Both the position numbers and the translations under genes were made by a program. 64,000 nt of DNA. Origin: Ancistrus triradiatus. Taxonomy: Eukaryota; Chordata; Actinopteri; Siluriformes; Loricariidae. How positions within the stretch are numbered: position 1 is the first letter of the stretch; each line of letters starts with the position of its first letter. The notes below the pieces were generated by a model. It did no database searches. It saw nothing but the letters and a program-made list of their open reading frames with translations, and was not told the DNA's origin. Of the stretch, positions 33,153-44,749 are shown in pieces. The DNA lies in NCBI GenBank assembly GCA_025084515.1, contig JAJAGP010000437.1:1-64000 (forward strand), written 5' to 3'.

Positions 33153-33405
33153 GCTAACAGTTGGCACGCCGTATCTGCGGAGGATTGGTTTCACAACTTC
33201 CCACAAATAACAAAACCTACAGATGCCCAAATCCTTTATATACCATGGGATAGTATTGGCAAATAACATACGCACACCCTCCTGTATATTTTCAATCATC
33301 TCTATGTTAACTGTAATACCTCATATAATGTAAATGTTATATAAATAATATGCATTGTTTAGGGAATAATGACAAGAAAAAGGTCTGTTTATGTTAACGA
33401 GTGAG
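33153..33405 (+). repeat. MER2/Tigger-like DNA transposon fragment, copy 2 (longer)
   Basis: GGCACGCCGTATCTGCGGAG, GATTGGTTTCACAAC, AAAACCTACAGATGCCCAAA, TCAATCATCTCTATGTTAAC, TAATACCTCATATAATGTAA and ATTGTTTAGGGAATAATGAC AAG follow the order I remember for the mammalian MER2/Tigger-type terminal sequence. It is longer than the copy at 1511. The match is from memory. Confidence 0.55.
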
Positions 33406-33837
33406 ACATGAGGAGAACAATGCTCAAACTGTGAGTGCTGGAGAGAGACAGGGTCTATGAAGTCATGAAAAGCTACAGCACGGTTTGCTTTAAGTTGCAT
33501 GAATACAAGGTAGTGCTCAGTGGGAAGAAAATACATGTTTTACTTTTTTTTGGACTTTCTCCAATTTTTTTGCTTTTTTCTGGTCATTAACTTTGAGTCC
33601 ATGGACGTGAAAGATTGGCTGTAGAAATCTTTAATAGTCAGTCATACTAACTAAATCTTAGTGAGGACTTATGATTTTTTTTGGCTCAGCTAAGGTATGG
33701 AATGGTAAGGAAGGTGGTGGGGAGAGCAATCCAAGGCATACCACTGTTTTTTCAACCAAATTTTGTATAAAGAATGCATGGCACAGGAAGGTCTGGGTTC
33801 TGTTTTGGGTGCATTTGTAAGCTCATCACCATATGAG

Positions 33838-33930
33838 GTAGGGCTGTGCGATTATGACCAAAATTTCATATCACAATATATACACACACACAACGATATA
33901 TATCGCGATATAGCACATTTACTGTTAATT
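33838..33930 (+). repeat. hAT-like terminal fragment
   Basis: TAGGGCTGTGCGATTATGAC, CAAAATTTCATATCACAAT and CGATATATATCGCGATATAG resemble the ends of many fish hAT elements. A partner end may be TTTCATAATTGTGACAGGCC near 35868-35887, but the intervening DNA holds other insertions. Confidence 0.4.
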
Positions 33931-34087
33931 TGGTGAATATTTCTTATTATACGTTGAATTATATATACTCAACAAATTAAATGTCTTATATACTTTCTCA
34001 TATTTAATTATATTTCTCCTTTTATTTCTAAACTAAAAACTGTTAAACATATAACAAAAAAATAAAATAGTAACATACACAGGTTTA

Positions 34088-34290
34088 ATAGAAATGCACC
34101 GATTGCAATTATCTTGGCCCAATCCAATTTTTGTTTTTTTAAAACATGACTGGCCGTTTCAGATTTTCTTTCTGTCTAAGAATTATAAATGACAGCAAAC
34201 AGAAACAATTTCATTTTAATGGAAACGGTTTTATTGCTAAAGAAAGATAGCAGGGGCTGATGACTTGTGCCTGGCTTGACCTTTAACCTC
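34088..34290. repeat. hAT-like repeat fragment (AAAGCTAGTGAG family)
   Basis: It starts TAGAAATGCACCGATTGCAA and includes AAAACATGACTGGCCGTTTC and AAGATAGCAGGGGCTGATGA, which match 53510-53560 and, inverted, 29930-30140. Confidence 0.45.
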
Positions 34291-34387
34291 TTTGCCTTTC
34301 TTGGCTTTGTCATATTATACCTATTGAGCAGGGTGACAGGTACAGCAGAGAAAGCATGATGATAATGAGGCATAAACTGGGGTGACT

Positions 34388-34502
34388 GGGACTGGAGTAG
34401 CCTAGTGGTTAGGGTCCTATACTATGGTCCAGGGTAAAAGGTCCAGGGTTCAAATCCCACCTCTGCCAAGTTGCCACCGTTGGGTCCTTGAGCAAGGCCC
34501 TA
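34388..34502 (+). repeat. tRNA-derived SINE, copy 4 (3' truncated)
   Basis: The head GGGACTGGAGTAGCCTAGTG G and B box GGTTCAAATCC are present, with a small duplication of GTCCAGGGT between the boxes. The copy stops at GAGCAAGGCCC, without the LINE-like tail of the other three. Confidence 0.82.
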
Positions 34503-34877
34503 AAATGAAAGCACTCCGTGATGTCTAATGTTACTCCGGGTGGGCATGTTTTCTTTCCAGTTATTCATGTTTTAACCAGCTACTGTTGGAAAAGATGGAT
34601 GGTGATTGCTAAGATGATGCTATTTCAGGTGTATTAGCAAACGGATTAAGTGCAAAAGTTACTCTCTATTTATAGGAGTAATGTTAGCCTACCGTTAGCC
34701 AGTCTCGTCTGCCCTATTATTGCTTGCAATGGTACCAGCGTTCATTCTAAATGGTAAACCTCAAAAAAATAGTAAAATCTCTGTGCTTGAACACATCAGT
34801 AATGCAGTTGTAAGATATTTAAACTGTTATGGTTTAATTGGAGCCTGCATGCCCTAATTAGTGTCTTTAAAGTGCCC

Positions 34878-34880
<3 letters not shown>

Positions 34881-34948
<68 letters not shown>

Positions 34949-34976
34949 CAGAGAGACAGAGACAGAGAGAGAGAGA
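34881..34976. repeat. (GT)n then (GA)n compound microsatellite
   Basis: About 67 bp of GT (34881-34947) is followed by a GAGAGACAGAGA stretch to 34976. Confidence 0.97.
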
Positions 34977-35034
34977 CTACTTTAGGTTTAGGTTAGAGAG
35001 ATTGCTTTGGGATTAATTTGCTTTGGGAATTTAT

Positions 35035-35539
35035 TAGTAATGCACGATATATCGGCGGCCGAAATATTATTTGCCGATATATGGACTTTTTTCAGATATC
35101 GGCATCGGTCCGATTATTAGAATTTTAGCCGATATTATAACCGATATTTATAATCTATTTACATATGAATATCTCTTTGATTTTTCCTTTTTTCTGTTAT
35201 TCATTAAACAGAATATCTGATNNNNNNNNNNNNNNNNNNNNNNNNNNNNNNNNNNNNNNNNNNNNNNNNNNNNNNNNNNNNNNNNNNNNNNNNNNNNNNN
35301 NNNNNNNNNNNNNNNNNNNNNTTTTTCAAGGAAGGTTAAAAAATCAAATGGAAGTAAACCATTTTTCCTGACTTAACTCTTTTGTTTATTATTATTTTAT
35401 TTTATTGCAAAAATATTTTACTTTATTTGAAATGCAGAAAATTTAAATTATCGGTTTTCAACATCGGTATCGGCCACAATAATGTGCTAAAAATCAGTTA
35501 TCGTATCGACCCAAGAAATTCAATATCGGTGCATCCCTA
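35035..35539. mobile_element. hAT-like non-autonomous element with a perfect 8-bp target duplication
   Basis: The left end is TAGTAATGCACGATATATCG and the right end ATATCGGTGCATCCCTA, which reads TAGGGATGCACCGATAT on the other strand. Identical GAATTTAT octamers flank it at 35027-35034 and 35540-35547. Internal sequence is full of CCGATAT motifs. The element contains a 100-base unknown stretch, so its true length is unknown. Confidence 0.85.
35222..35321. other. Assembly gap (100 N)
   Basis: Exactly 100 unknown bases, the usual placeholder for a gap of unknown size, inside a hAT-like element. Confidence 0.99.
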
Positions 35540-35639
35540 GAATTTATGTTAAGGCAGAAACTGGCCAACATTCACAGGTGTGCAGACGCGAGCCGGTGAG
35601 GTAAAATATACGCTGGAACAAGAGCTGCGCCCACCGGAA

Positions 35640-35756
35640 GCAGAGACAAAAATAATTGTTGACTAATCGAGAAAAAAACCCCCAATAAACCCCCCCCCAA
35701 AAACATTTGACAGATTAGTCGACTACCAAATGATCATTAGTTGCAGCCCTACTAAG
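35640..35756. repeat. hAT-like terminal fragment
   Basis: TTGACTAATCGAG and AGATTAGTCGACTACCAAAT, with the end TGCAGCCCTACTA, resemble the TAGGGCTGCAACTAA termini of hAT MITEs. The opposite end was not found. Confidence 0.5.
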
Positions 35757-37342
35757 CAAGATGGCTGTTCAGTCACTTTAGGCTTGTGAGTTGTGTTCAT
35801 TGACCAGGCAATTATAACGTTAATCGCAATTATTTATATGAAAAAATATCAGTAGTTGCGGAAGTTTCATAATTGTGACAGGCCATGTATGCAGGGAAAG
35901 CAAACTTCTGTGAGAGTGTTCCTGTGATCAGTTAAATCTGTACCATGTGTTGAGTACAGTCAATCAAACATATATTTCCTTTGTTAGCTAAACACTGATA
36001 AGCAGTCAGTCAATGGTATAAAGCAACCTCACAATTTTCTCTCACACACTCGCAGCTAGAGACGAATAACTATCAACGCATTTGGTAAAATCCACTGATG
36101 GAAACACGACTCATAGTGGAGCTGAAAACATCAAGTTAGTTTAGTTTGGTCAGAGTAAAGCCTTGTTTAAGCTTCAGAAGTGCTTCAGAGAGCCACCCAA
36201 GCCTTTGGAAAGCATTCAGCTTACTGTATTGGGAAGAACATACAAATTCATGCTTTTTTGAACGTATTAGTAAATAGCATCAGTTGTTGGCTGAAATTGA
36301 ACAAAGCACTCGTCTAGTATGGTTAGCAGTTTGTAACAGTTTACACAAAGAAACACATCCTATTTTACCCCTGGTTGTCCTTGTCAGAGTTGTGGGTAGT
36401 TGTAACATTTCCCAGAATTCAGTGGCTGCAGGCAAAGAATACACCCTGGAGTAGGGCTGTTGAAATAAAATTGGAATTTGAACCATTGGTTAAATTCAAT
36501 AAGAAAGATGTATGTTTGAAGGTCAGTTCATCTGTAATTTGTACCAATAACGATTGTGCAGTCACATACCAACACTTAAGCCACTCCCATTTCCTAATGG
36601 CTTGGACTGTAGAAAAACATGGCGGAAACAGAAGTGCCTCATTTGAGGAAACGTCCTGATGCCAAGGTGTTTCATACTGATGTGTTCTTCCACGACTGTG
36701 AGGCTGATTCTGTAACAGCCTTAATAGTAATAACTTCTACACCCCGTCTACATCACATTTGTTAAAATTGTGAATAACAGCAACATATAAACAGCTTTGA
36801 TGTGTGTGATATCTGCCTGATATAGAAAGTGAACTGAAAGAGCTTTCAAAACTTTGAAAAATTATTTAACCCAAGCTATTGATACCCAGTCAGGGTAATG
36901 TGAGCAGTGGAATCACTCAGCTTTTAATTCCTAGTAATAATATTAATAGTATTACTTCTTCTATTAATAATAGCAACTATATCGCTTCACCTTTGAATGC
37001 TTTTAAGCCCTGTGTAGTAAGTAAAATGGTTTAAAAATTTAATTTACTGCTGTTTACTTTTTTGAAACTCAAAAAATTATATTCAAAATTGAGGTAATTG
37101 CGGGTGACATAGATGGAACAATCAAATTGAATTTTTGAGCCAAAATGACAGCACTACCCTGGCCGGGGCAAACCCTGCTCCTCAGTAACTGTCGCTTACG
37201 TCCGAGCTACAGGAGCTGCTACTCTTTCAGTATTTCTCAATAACTCTTTGTGTCAGTGCATTCATTGCCTTCCATGGGGCGAATAATAAGAAATGCTGTT
37301 AGAAATGGTTGCTTCTTTACTTCTGAATTATAGTAAGCAAAG
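35757..37342. other. Intron, no element recognised
   Basis: AT-rich, no coding homology. At 36453-36510 and 37085-37160 phrases such as TAGGGCTGTTGAAATAAAAT and TTGAGCCAAAATGACAGCAC may be the two ends of another hAT MITE of about 700 bp (reading TAGGGCTGTTG / GACAGCACTACCC), unproven. Confidence 0.35.
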
Positions 37343-37559
37343 CAAAGGTTCACATACTTTTGCCACTCACTAATCTGTAATATTGGATAATTTTCCTCAA
37401 TAAATAAATAAATAAATAAATAACCAAGTATAATATTTTTGTCTTATTTGTTTAACTGCGTTCTCTTTATCTACTTTTAGGACTTGTGTGAAAATCTGAT
37501 GTTTTAGGTCATATTTATGCAGAAATTCTGAAGGGTTCTCAAACTTTCAAGCACCACTG
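37343..37559 (+). repeat. Tc1-like family B, terminal repeat only
   Basis: AGGTTCACATACTTTTGCCA, CTCAATAAATAAATAAATAA and the end CTTTCAAGCACCACTG before TA. Only one terminal region of the element survives. Confidence 0.85.
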
Positions 37560-37561
37560 TA

Positions 37562-38546
37562 CATTGCCAAGACAAAGAGGCAGGCAAATCATCAGTGACA
37601 CCTCGCACCCTGGTAATTATATAGTCAAAAAAGACTACAGTCAGGAAAGGGTTTCTGACCCCTGCAAAAACTGCATGACATCGAAGCAGCTACTTCCCAC
37701 AGGCTATTTCTGTTCTTAACCAGGCTGGCTAAGCAACTTTTAGTAATCTCCACAGTGCTGACCCACCAGTAACAAGGTTCCTTGCAGTAAATGTATTACT
37801 AATAATTGTGTACCTTACATCTACTCTAGATACTTGCATGTAATTATTCTGCTGACATTTTTCTCTTCACTCATATGTAATATAATCATTGGTATTGATG
37901 TTTGGTCATTTGTATTCATGTAATATTCACATATCTATACATTAGGTGATGCATTGTATTTTAGGATCATAGTGTTACTTTTTCTGTTATGTGTTCATTG
38001 TGGGGCTAGCAAGAATTAAGTTTGTATGACTGCTGTTAGTGAATCAAACACAAGATTCAAGTGCACAAGAGTAGCATATTTCAAACACAGGCTACACATT
38101 TCTGTTGGTCCATACAGCATACGATATCTGAATGTTACTTCTAAATGTTTGCAATAGCTAAAGAGGACAGAAATTGATCAATTAGCCTTATCACCTCAAT
38201 CTGCATCCATCTACCCATGTACACATAAACATGGAAGGGAGTTAGGCTATTTCAGTGGGATAAGTTACACTTTGCAAGTTCTTAAATTATCATACATGTA
38301 AGTAACAGTGTCTAGCCTTTGCACCGGTACAATGCAAGTGATCTAATGGCATACGATAGCATTGTATCTTAATGTTGTCACAGCCTGTAGAACAGCACTG
38401 TGCTGTGCCTTGCCAGTCGTCATAGAGCTGACCTACATTCTCATTTCTCTGAGCAAAAGCTTGTGTAGCAAGCTGTAAATACGTGGGGGTAGTGAGCAAT
38501 AACAGTAGAACTAGCAAATAAAGGCAAGAAGAAGGTAGAAAACCTG
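37562..38546. other. Intron, no element recognised
   Basis: No coding homology or repeat ends seen; the short open frame at 38290-38556 (minus) has no domain. Confidence 0.4.
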
Positions 38547-40092
38547 TATTTTTCATAATAGATACACTTCAACTATGAGAGACAAAATGAGGAAAAAAAA
38601 CCCAGGAAATCACATTGTAGGATTTCTGAAGAATTTAATTGTAAATTATGGTGGAAAATAAGTATTTGGTCAATAACCAAATTTCAACTCAATACTTTGT
38701 AACACTGGCAATGTTGGCAATGACAGAGGTCAAACGTTTCCTGTAAGTCTTCACCAGGTTTGCACACACTGTAGCTGGTATTTTGGCCCATTCCTTCATG
38801 CAGATCTCCTCTAGAGCAGTGAGTTTTGGGGCTGTCGCTTGGTAACACGGACTTTCAACTGCCTCCACAAATTTTCTATAGATATGAGGTCTGGAGACTG
38901 GCTAGGCCAATCCAGGACCTTGAAATGCTTTTTACGGAGCCACTCCTTTGTTGCCTGAGTTTTGTGTTTGGGATCATTGTCATGCTGGAAGACCCAGCCA
39001 CGTTCCATCTTCAATGCTCTCACTGATGGAAGGAGGTTTTGGCTTAAAATCTCACGATACATGGCCCCGTTCATTCTTCCCTTAACACGGATCAGTTGTC
39101 CTGTCCCCTTTGCAGGAAAGCAGCCCCAAAGCATGATGTTTCCACCCCCATGCTTCACAGTAGGTATGGTGTTCTTGGGCTGCAACTCAGCATTCTTCTT
39201 CCTCCAAACACGCCGAGTTTGAGTTGTTTTTACCAAAAAAGTTCTATTTTGGTTTTCATCTGACTACAATGATATTCTCCCAATCCTCTTCTGGATCATC
39301 CGTATGCTCTCTTGGCAAACTTCAGACGGGCCTGGACATGTACTGGCTTAAGCAGGGGGACACGAGTCTGAGTCCCTTTCGACGTAGTGTGTTACTGATT
39401 GTAGCCTTTGTTACTTTGGTCCCAGCTCTCTGCAGGTCATTCATCAGGTCCCTCCGTGTACTTCTGGGGATTTTTGCTCACCATTCTCATGATCATTTTG
39501 ACCCCACGGGATGAGATCTTTGCGTGGAAGCCCAAAGATTTGAGGGAGATTATCAATGGTCTTAAATTGTCTTCCATTTTCTTTACAATTGCTCCCACAG
39601 TTGATTTATTAACACCTACCTGCTTGCCTATTGTAGATTCACTCTTCCCAGCCTGGTGCAGGTCTACAGTTTTCTTCCTGGTGTTCTTCGACAGCTCTTT
39701 GGTCTTGCCCATGGTTGAGTTTGGAGTCTGACTGTTTGAGGCTGTGGGACAGGTCTTTTTTATACAGATAACGAGGTCAATCAGGGTGCCATTAATACAG
39801 GTAATGAGTGCAGGACAGCAGAGCTTTCTTAAAGAAGTTGTTACAGGTCTGTGAGAGCCAGAAGTCTTGCTTGTATGTGGGTTGGGACCAAATATCTATT
39901 TTCCACCATGATTTACAATGAGAATTCTTTTAAAAATCCTACAATGGTGATTTCCTGGATTTTTCTTTTTTCATTTTGTCTTTTTTAGGTTGAAGTGTAC
40001 CAGATGAAACACTAGTGATGACCTCTCTCATCTTTCTAAGTGGAGAACTTCACAATCAGTGGCTGACTAAAATACTTCTTTTTGTCCCACTG
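38547..40092 (-). mobile_element. Tc1-like family C element, nearly complete
   Basis: The right terminus is GGCTGACTAAAATACTTCTT then TTTGTCCCACTG; the left side lacks the outermost bases but keeps AGATACACTTCAACTATGAG. The transposase is on the minus strand (38693-39712). It is the longest family C copy in the window. Confidence 0.85.
38693..39712 (-). pseudogene. Family C transposase, frameshifted
   Basis: The start is at 39712 (MGKTKELSKNTRKKTVDLHQ), followed by the HTH (SESTIGKQVGVNKSTVGAIV) in a frame open to 39437. The middle (39237-39436) is broken by frame changes, though TLRRKG and ARLKFAKRAYG remain readable. The catalytic half is open at 39236-38811: GGGNIMLWGCF, GWVFQHDNDPKHK (second Asp) and SQSPDLISIENLW (Glu; Ser replaces the usual Pro). 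The C-terminus decays after KRQPQNSLL. Confidence 0.85.
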
Positions 40093-40428
40093 ATACTGGG
40101 CAGACACTTGGTGAATGAAGACGGAGCAGTAGAAGAGGGGAGTAGGATGAGGAAGAGACGTGAGAGAGCAAAGTAGAAAGAACGAAAGAGAAGCGGGGTA
40201 GGGAGAAAGAGGGGGAAAGTGGAGAAGGTGGGGGGGGAACTGAGGTCAAGAGTAAAGTAAGAGGCGAGAGAGAGGAAATAAAAGGTAACAGGAGGGATCA
40301 AAGGAGAAGAGAGGACTTGTCCTCTTTGAAGTGACCTATGATGAACACCACAGAACCTCTCTCATCTTTCCTAAGTAGGAGAACTTATGGAGAATCAGTT
40401 GGTGACTAAATACTTTTTGTCCCCACTG
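40093..40428. repeat. Duplicated family C terminus and flank, with a purine tract
   Basis: The terminal phrase CTCTCATCTTTCCTAAGTAG to TTTGTCCCCACTG recurs at 40351-40428. It is followed again by ATACTGGGCAG, the flank seen after the first terminus. The intervening 40112-40316 is almost all purine on the plus strand. Confidence 0.65.
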
Positions 40429-40599
40429 TATACTGGGCAGCCGACTGTTGAATCCCGATATTATCATCCCCATCGTTTAAGGGAAAGGAACACTTGTATG
40501 ACCACTATAGGACCACCACTTAGCACGTTATACTAATAAGTTTATACTGAGGCTCAAAGTTGCTGAACTTCAATTAACATTTATTTAGTAGCTATAAAT

Positions 40600-40985
40600 G
40601 CACCATCTCTGTTTGAACCATGTCTTTTTTTAATAATAAATAAAAAAAAAATAAAAATGTTTTTATTGCATTATTGCACAACAAATTTTTTACCAGATAC
40701 CAACATCTTCATCTGGGGGGGGAAAAAAAAATGTGTAAATATATGATAAAATATAAAAATTCTTCTAACCTATAAAAAAAAAAAAATAAATAAAAAAAGG
40801 AAATGGAAAGGGATAAAAAGAAAAGAAGAAGAAAAAAAAAAAAACAAAAAAAACGGATAAAAAAAGGAAGAAAGGAAAAGGAAAAATGCACTTATTGCAA
40901 CAACAACATTTTTTACCAGATAACAACATCTTCATCTGGGGGGGAAAAAAGAAAATGTGTAAATACCTGCAAAAAATCAACAATG
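40600..40985. repeat. Diverged non-autonomous repeat, copy 2, with internal duplication
   Basis: The phrase TTTTTTACCAGATACCAACA TCTTCATCTGGGGGGG at 40686-40723 recurs at 40909-40944. Between them is an A/G-rich stretch. AGCTATAAATGCACCATCTC and the ACCAGATA phrases also link it with 25385-25920. Confidence 0.45.
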
Positions 40986-41377
40986 TTATTGTAGTGCAAA
41001 AGGGAACAGCATTAATCCGAGTCCCAGTTGAGAGCTGCAAGTTGTAATTGAGAAAAAAAAGTTTTCATCTTCTCATAAATGGCCCCTCCCTCACTGAATG
41101 TTATTTCAACATCTTTGTTTTTAGTCACTCGGTAGTCCCAGTTTGAGCTGCAAGTTGCGATGTAGGAAACTTTCTCTGCATTTTGTCCACTATTTTTGAA
41201 TATCGACCTCGTGAGCACAGGCATCGGCCGAAGAAGATTATCTCAAAATGGCATTAATTGGCCGGGCGATTAATTAGTTGACCACTACAGGTATGCACTA
41301 TCCAAACAATGTCCGGTCGCTTTAATTAGCTGAGATCATAAAAATGATAATAAATTAAATATAATATTATAATTAGG

Positions 41378-43277
41378 GATGCACTGATACCAGTACCGAT
41401 ACCAACTCTATCTAACTTAACTACTCGACAGTTGCCAAATAATTCTAATATTTATAGCGTTCCACTTTTTTGATTGCCTTTATTTTGGTAAAACCAGTGT
41501 TTTGTATCTCAAATGAGATATAATAAGATTGATATAATAGTATTTACTGTTTGAGTTTGAAAAGTCATGAAAAAAAAAAATTGTCATAGTGCAGTAACAA
41601 GCACAAATAGGGAAGCATAATCTTATGAACGTTTTAATTGTTGGTTATATTTACATTTCAGCGACCCCTCAAAATACTGGTGAGAAATAATAACTTTCAT
41701 ACATGAAAATCACAGACACCATAAATGTATACTAAATGAGCAATATGGAAATCCTACCAAATTTGTAAATGTGTTTTTTCTTTTTCTTTTTTATTTTATT
41801 TTCAAACAGGTCAAATGTAGAATTTTCTAATCCTAAGAATTCACTTTCTCCTTGGAATCATAAGGTTCTATCTGGCAAAACATCAAAAGAAGCAGTGTTT
41901 TCAAGGAACGCAGAGAGTTAACTCATTTCTTTTCAAAACATGAAATTAGTATTGTAACAGATTGTTTACATGTATCAGAAAATAAAATGTCATGTTCTTT
42001 ATTATTTCGTTTTCATGGCATTTCTTGGTTTAGGACAAATCATAATTTTCTTATAAAAAAAACCCCAAACACTGCAAGTTAAGTGTAAAAGGTCATTGCT
42101 GAATATTTTGTTCAGTGCAGAGGTCAGTTTTGGGTAGGAGAACTTTCCTTTAGGTTAGACAGCTCTCAGGTCCTGTAATAATCTACTGCAGCAAATAAGT
42201 GTAGCAGGTCAGTATGAAAGCAGTGCTGTATTCGGTTTTATTTTATATAAGAAATGTTGACTGTAATTCAACCAAAATTTCTTATTTTGGAAGAAATAAA
42301 AAAAGATGATTGAATTAAGGAAGTCAATGATTGTTGTAATTAAGACATCAATTCAAATGTATAGTATTTAATTATCTTTCAGGCTCAGTATTAAAAGACT
42401 TAAAGAACTATACGTTGACAGGCAATGTTTCAGCAATATTTCATTTTTCAAAAATGTTTATAAACTTAGGTGTACAAATCATACAACCTTAGAGTATGCT
42501 TATTTAATTATTATTTTTGTTAAATTATTAATTAACCTGGTTTATGAAAATGAATGCATTGTTAATTAAACACTGTCAGAACCATTGCAAAATTTCACTG
42601 AAATTAAATAAGTTTCTAGTAACAATTAAAATAAACATTTCATGTCATTCATTCACTCACTTTCTTCTCCTTTTAATCCTGAACAGGATCGTGGAGTGTG
42701 AGTGTGTGAGCGCTTTATGATGGATTTGTGCTCTGTCTACGGTTATACCTGCCTTATGGCACTGGCTAATCAACGGCTCTGTCGCATTTAATCTTTATTA
42801 TTATTTAAAACAATGAAAGTACACATTTTCTACTACCTATATTTTAAATTAACATTATTTAATCATCTAAAAACAACGGACTTCTTCAAGCTTTTCTTCT
42901 CTGTTCTATTACCCCCACTCATGGAGTATTGACTGACATAGCAAAGAAGAAGGATCTGATTAGTCCGCTTGTGTATTCGAAGCACCGGTTGGCTCTCACA
43001 GATGAGCGACTCCACAAGTAGAACCACAAATAAAGAGTCCAAAATGCATAAAACTTAAAACAGCTCACATAATGTTAAGGATTTGTCTCAGAATAAGTAT
43101 AAATGAATGACTAAATTTTGAAAAAAAATGTCAAATAGAGCCTTATAATTCCACGTGCAAGGGGATGATGTGCATCAGTAGCCTCTTCCTGATATCTGTG
43201 CCCTCCATTACCAATAACAATGCTGTGTGTAAATGTGAGTATCGATGCCGATACGGTATCGGTATGGGTGCAACACT
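41378..43277. mobile_element. Possible 1.9-kb hAT-like element
   Basis: The left end TAGGGATGCACTGATACCAG and the right end CGGTATCGGTATGGGTGCAA CACTA (reverse complement TAGTGTTGCACCCATACCGA) form an inverted pair. The flanking octamers ATTATAAT and ATTAAAAC agree at only five of eight positions. No transposase was recognised inside. It contains an interspersed-repeat fragment at 42655-42790. Confidence 0.4.
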
Positions 43278-43393
43278 AATTAAAACTAGAAAGTGCAGTT
43301 CCTGCAGAAACTGCGAGTGTGTTGTGGTGGTGCGTTACCCTGCGAAGTGCATCAGGGACCGATTATGTAGGTCTAAAATCGACTGTAGTCATT

Positions 43394-44363
43394 GGCCGTT
43401 TCTCAATATGCATGCTCGTCTGTGCTTGTGTTCTTGTATACTTGTGAAACATGATCAGTCGCAGCCCAAGTACTTATTCATTTCTAAGGTCGTTTCTCAA
43501 TCTGTGTCCTTCTCCGTGCTTTTGTTGTCGTGTACTTGTGAAACGTCATCAGTCGCAGCCCAAGCACTGTTGCATTTCTAAATTCGCATCTAACCAAGTA
43601 CGCGCCAAATCCCCGGATGTCTTCTCGATCCACCCATATTACTGACGATGCATCAGAGCAGACTTGTGCGGTCTTCAACAGCGAAATATGCCACAGTGCA
43701 TTGCCAGCTCGGTAATGGTGGATGTGAGGATTCCCAACTGGATGTCTAATTTCTAAAGTAATACTGCTATTGTGTCACGAAATGAAATTACAAGAGTTTT
43801 TTAGGCGAGAATGTAGTTGTTTAAAATTGAACTATGCAGTCAGTTTATCAGTGAAGATAAAGGTTACATAAAAAAAACGATCAGACGATTTCGGAGATGT
43901 GACGTAAAGTTATTTAAATATTTATTATGCATTATATTTATTATTTGTTCCCCCTGTATTGTAAATATGAATTCTCTGATATAAATTGAACTTCAGAATT
44001 AAATTCCCTTGTAACATCAGACTTGTTTGGTGCTGGCTTATGTTTGGGAAGGTTTTTATTGATGCTTAAATGCGATCGGTCCGTTGTTACACGTAGATTA
44101 AACTATTCAAAGGACAGTCAAAGATCGGAGCACGTGTACCACTCCTGACCGGCTTTATACAAGATGTTGTAGTATTTTATGTAGGTGTAAAAAGCAAACG
44201 GTGTTGTGTCCATACCCAAATATGCTGCTGTTCCAATTGCAGAATAGTCGAACTGCGTGCTCCATTCATCTGGAGAATGTACTCACAATTATAACTTCCT
44301 ACTCCAGACTTAGGAAGTATGCAAGTCCGAACTTGGCGTACTTGGTATTCAGAAACAGCCCTA
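43394..44363. mobile_element. Possible Harbinger-like non-autonomous element
   Basis: The left end GGCCGTTTCTCAATATGCAT and the right end TACTTGGTATTCAGAAACAG CC form an imperfect inverted pair. A 94-base unit (CGTTTCTCAA...CAGTCGCAGCCCAAG) is repeated twice in tandem at 43397-43584. No transposase is present and the target duplication is not clear. Confidence 0.45.
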
Positions 44364-44749
44364 GTGTCATCTTTCCTGCATTTGATATAAATCTCTATAT
44401 AATTCTGTCCTGTCAATGTCCTGTAGCAACGCAGTAATGATCAAGCCTTAACGTCTCACGTACTCCCGGGTTTTAAACGCGCACAGAACTGAACTGCGCT
44501 GCAGCTGTGAAAGATTAAAAGTGATTTAGCGCTTTCGTTTTTAGATGTTCCGCTGTCGTTTCTGATTTTGCGCTTTCGTAGTAAAGATAGTACTGTCAGT
44601 TCATACTAAGGGCTGTACTTTTAGCTCCGAACTGCCGTTCTGTGTTTTAGCGAGCTCTGTGTCTGTGGGCGTGGCCTGCGTGTGTGTGTGTGTGTGAACC
44701 GGAGAGCGGAGCCACGTCTGTCCTCTGCCTTCTTTCATGTGAACTCTGT

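Noticed and set aside
33838..35890. One large hAT element from TAGGGCTGTGCGATT to TGTGACAGGCC
   Set aside because: The ends are only loosely similar and several other insertions lie between, so pairing them is not justified; only the left fragment is listed.
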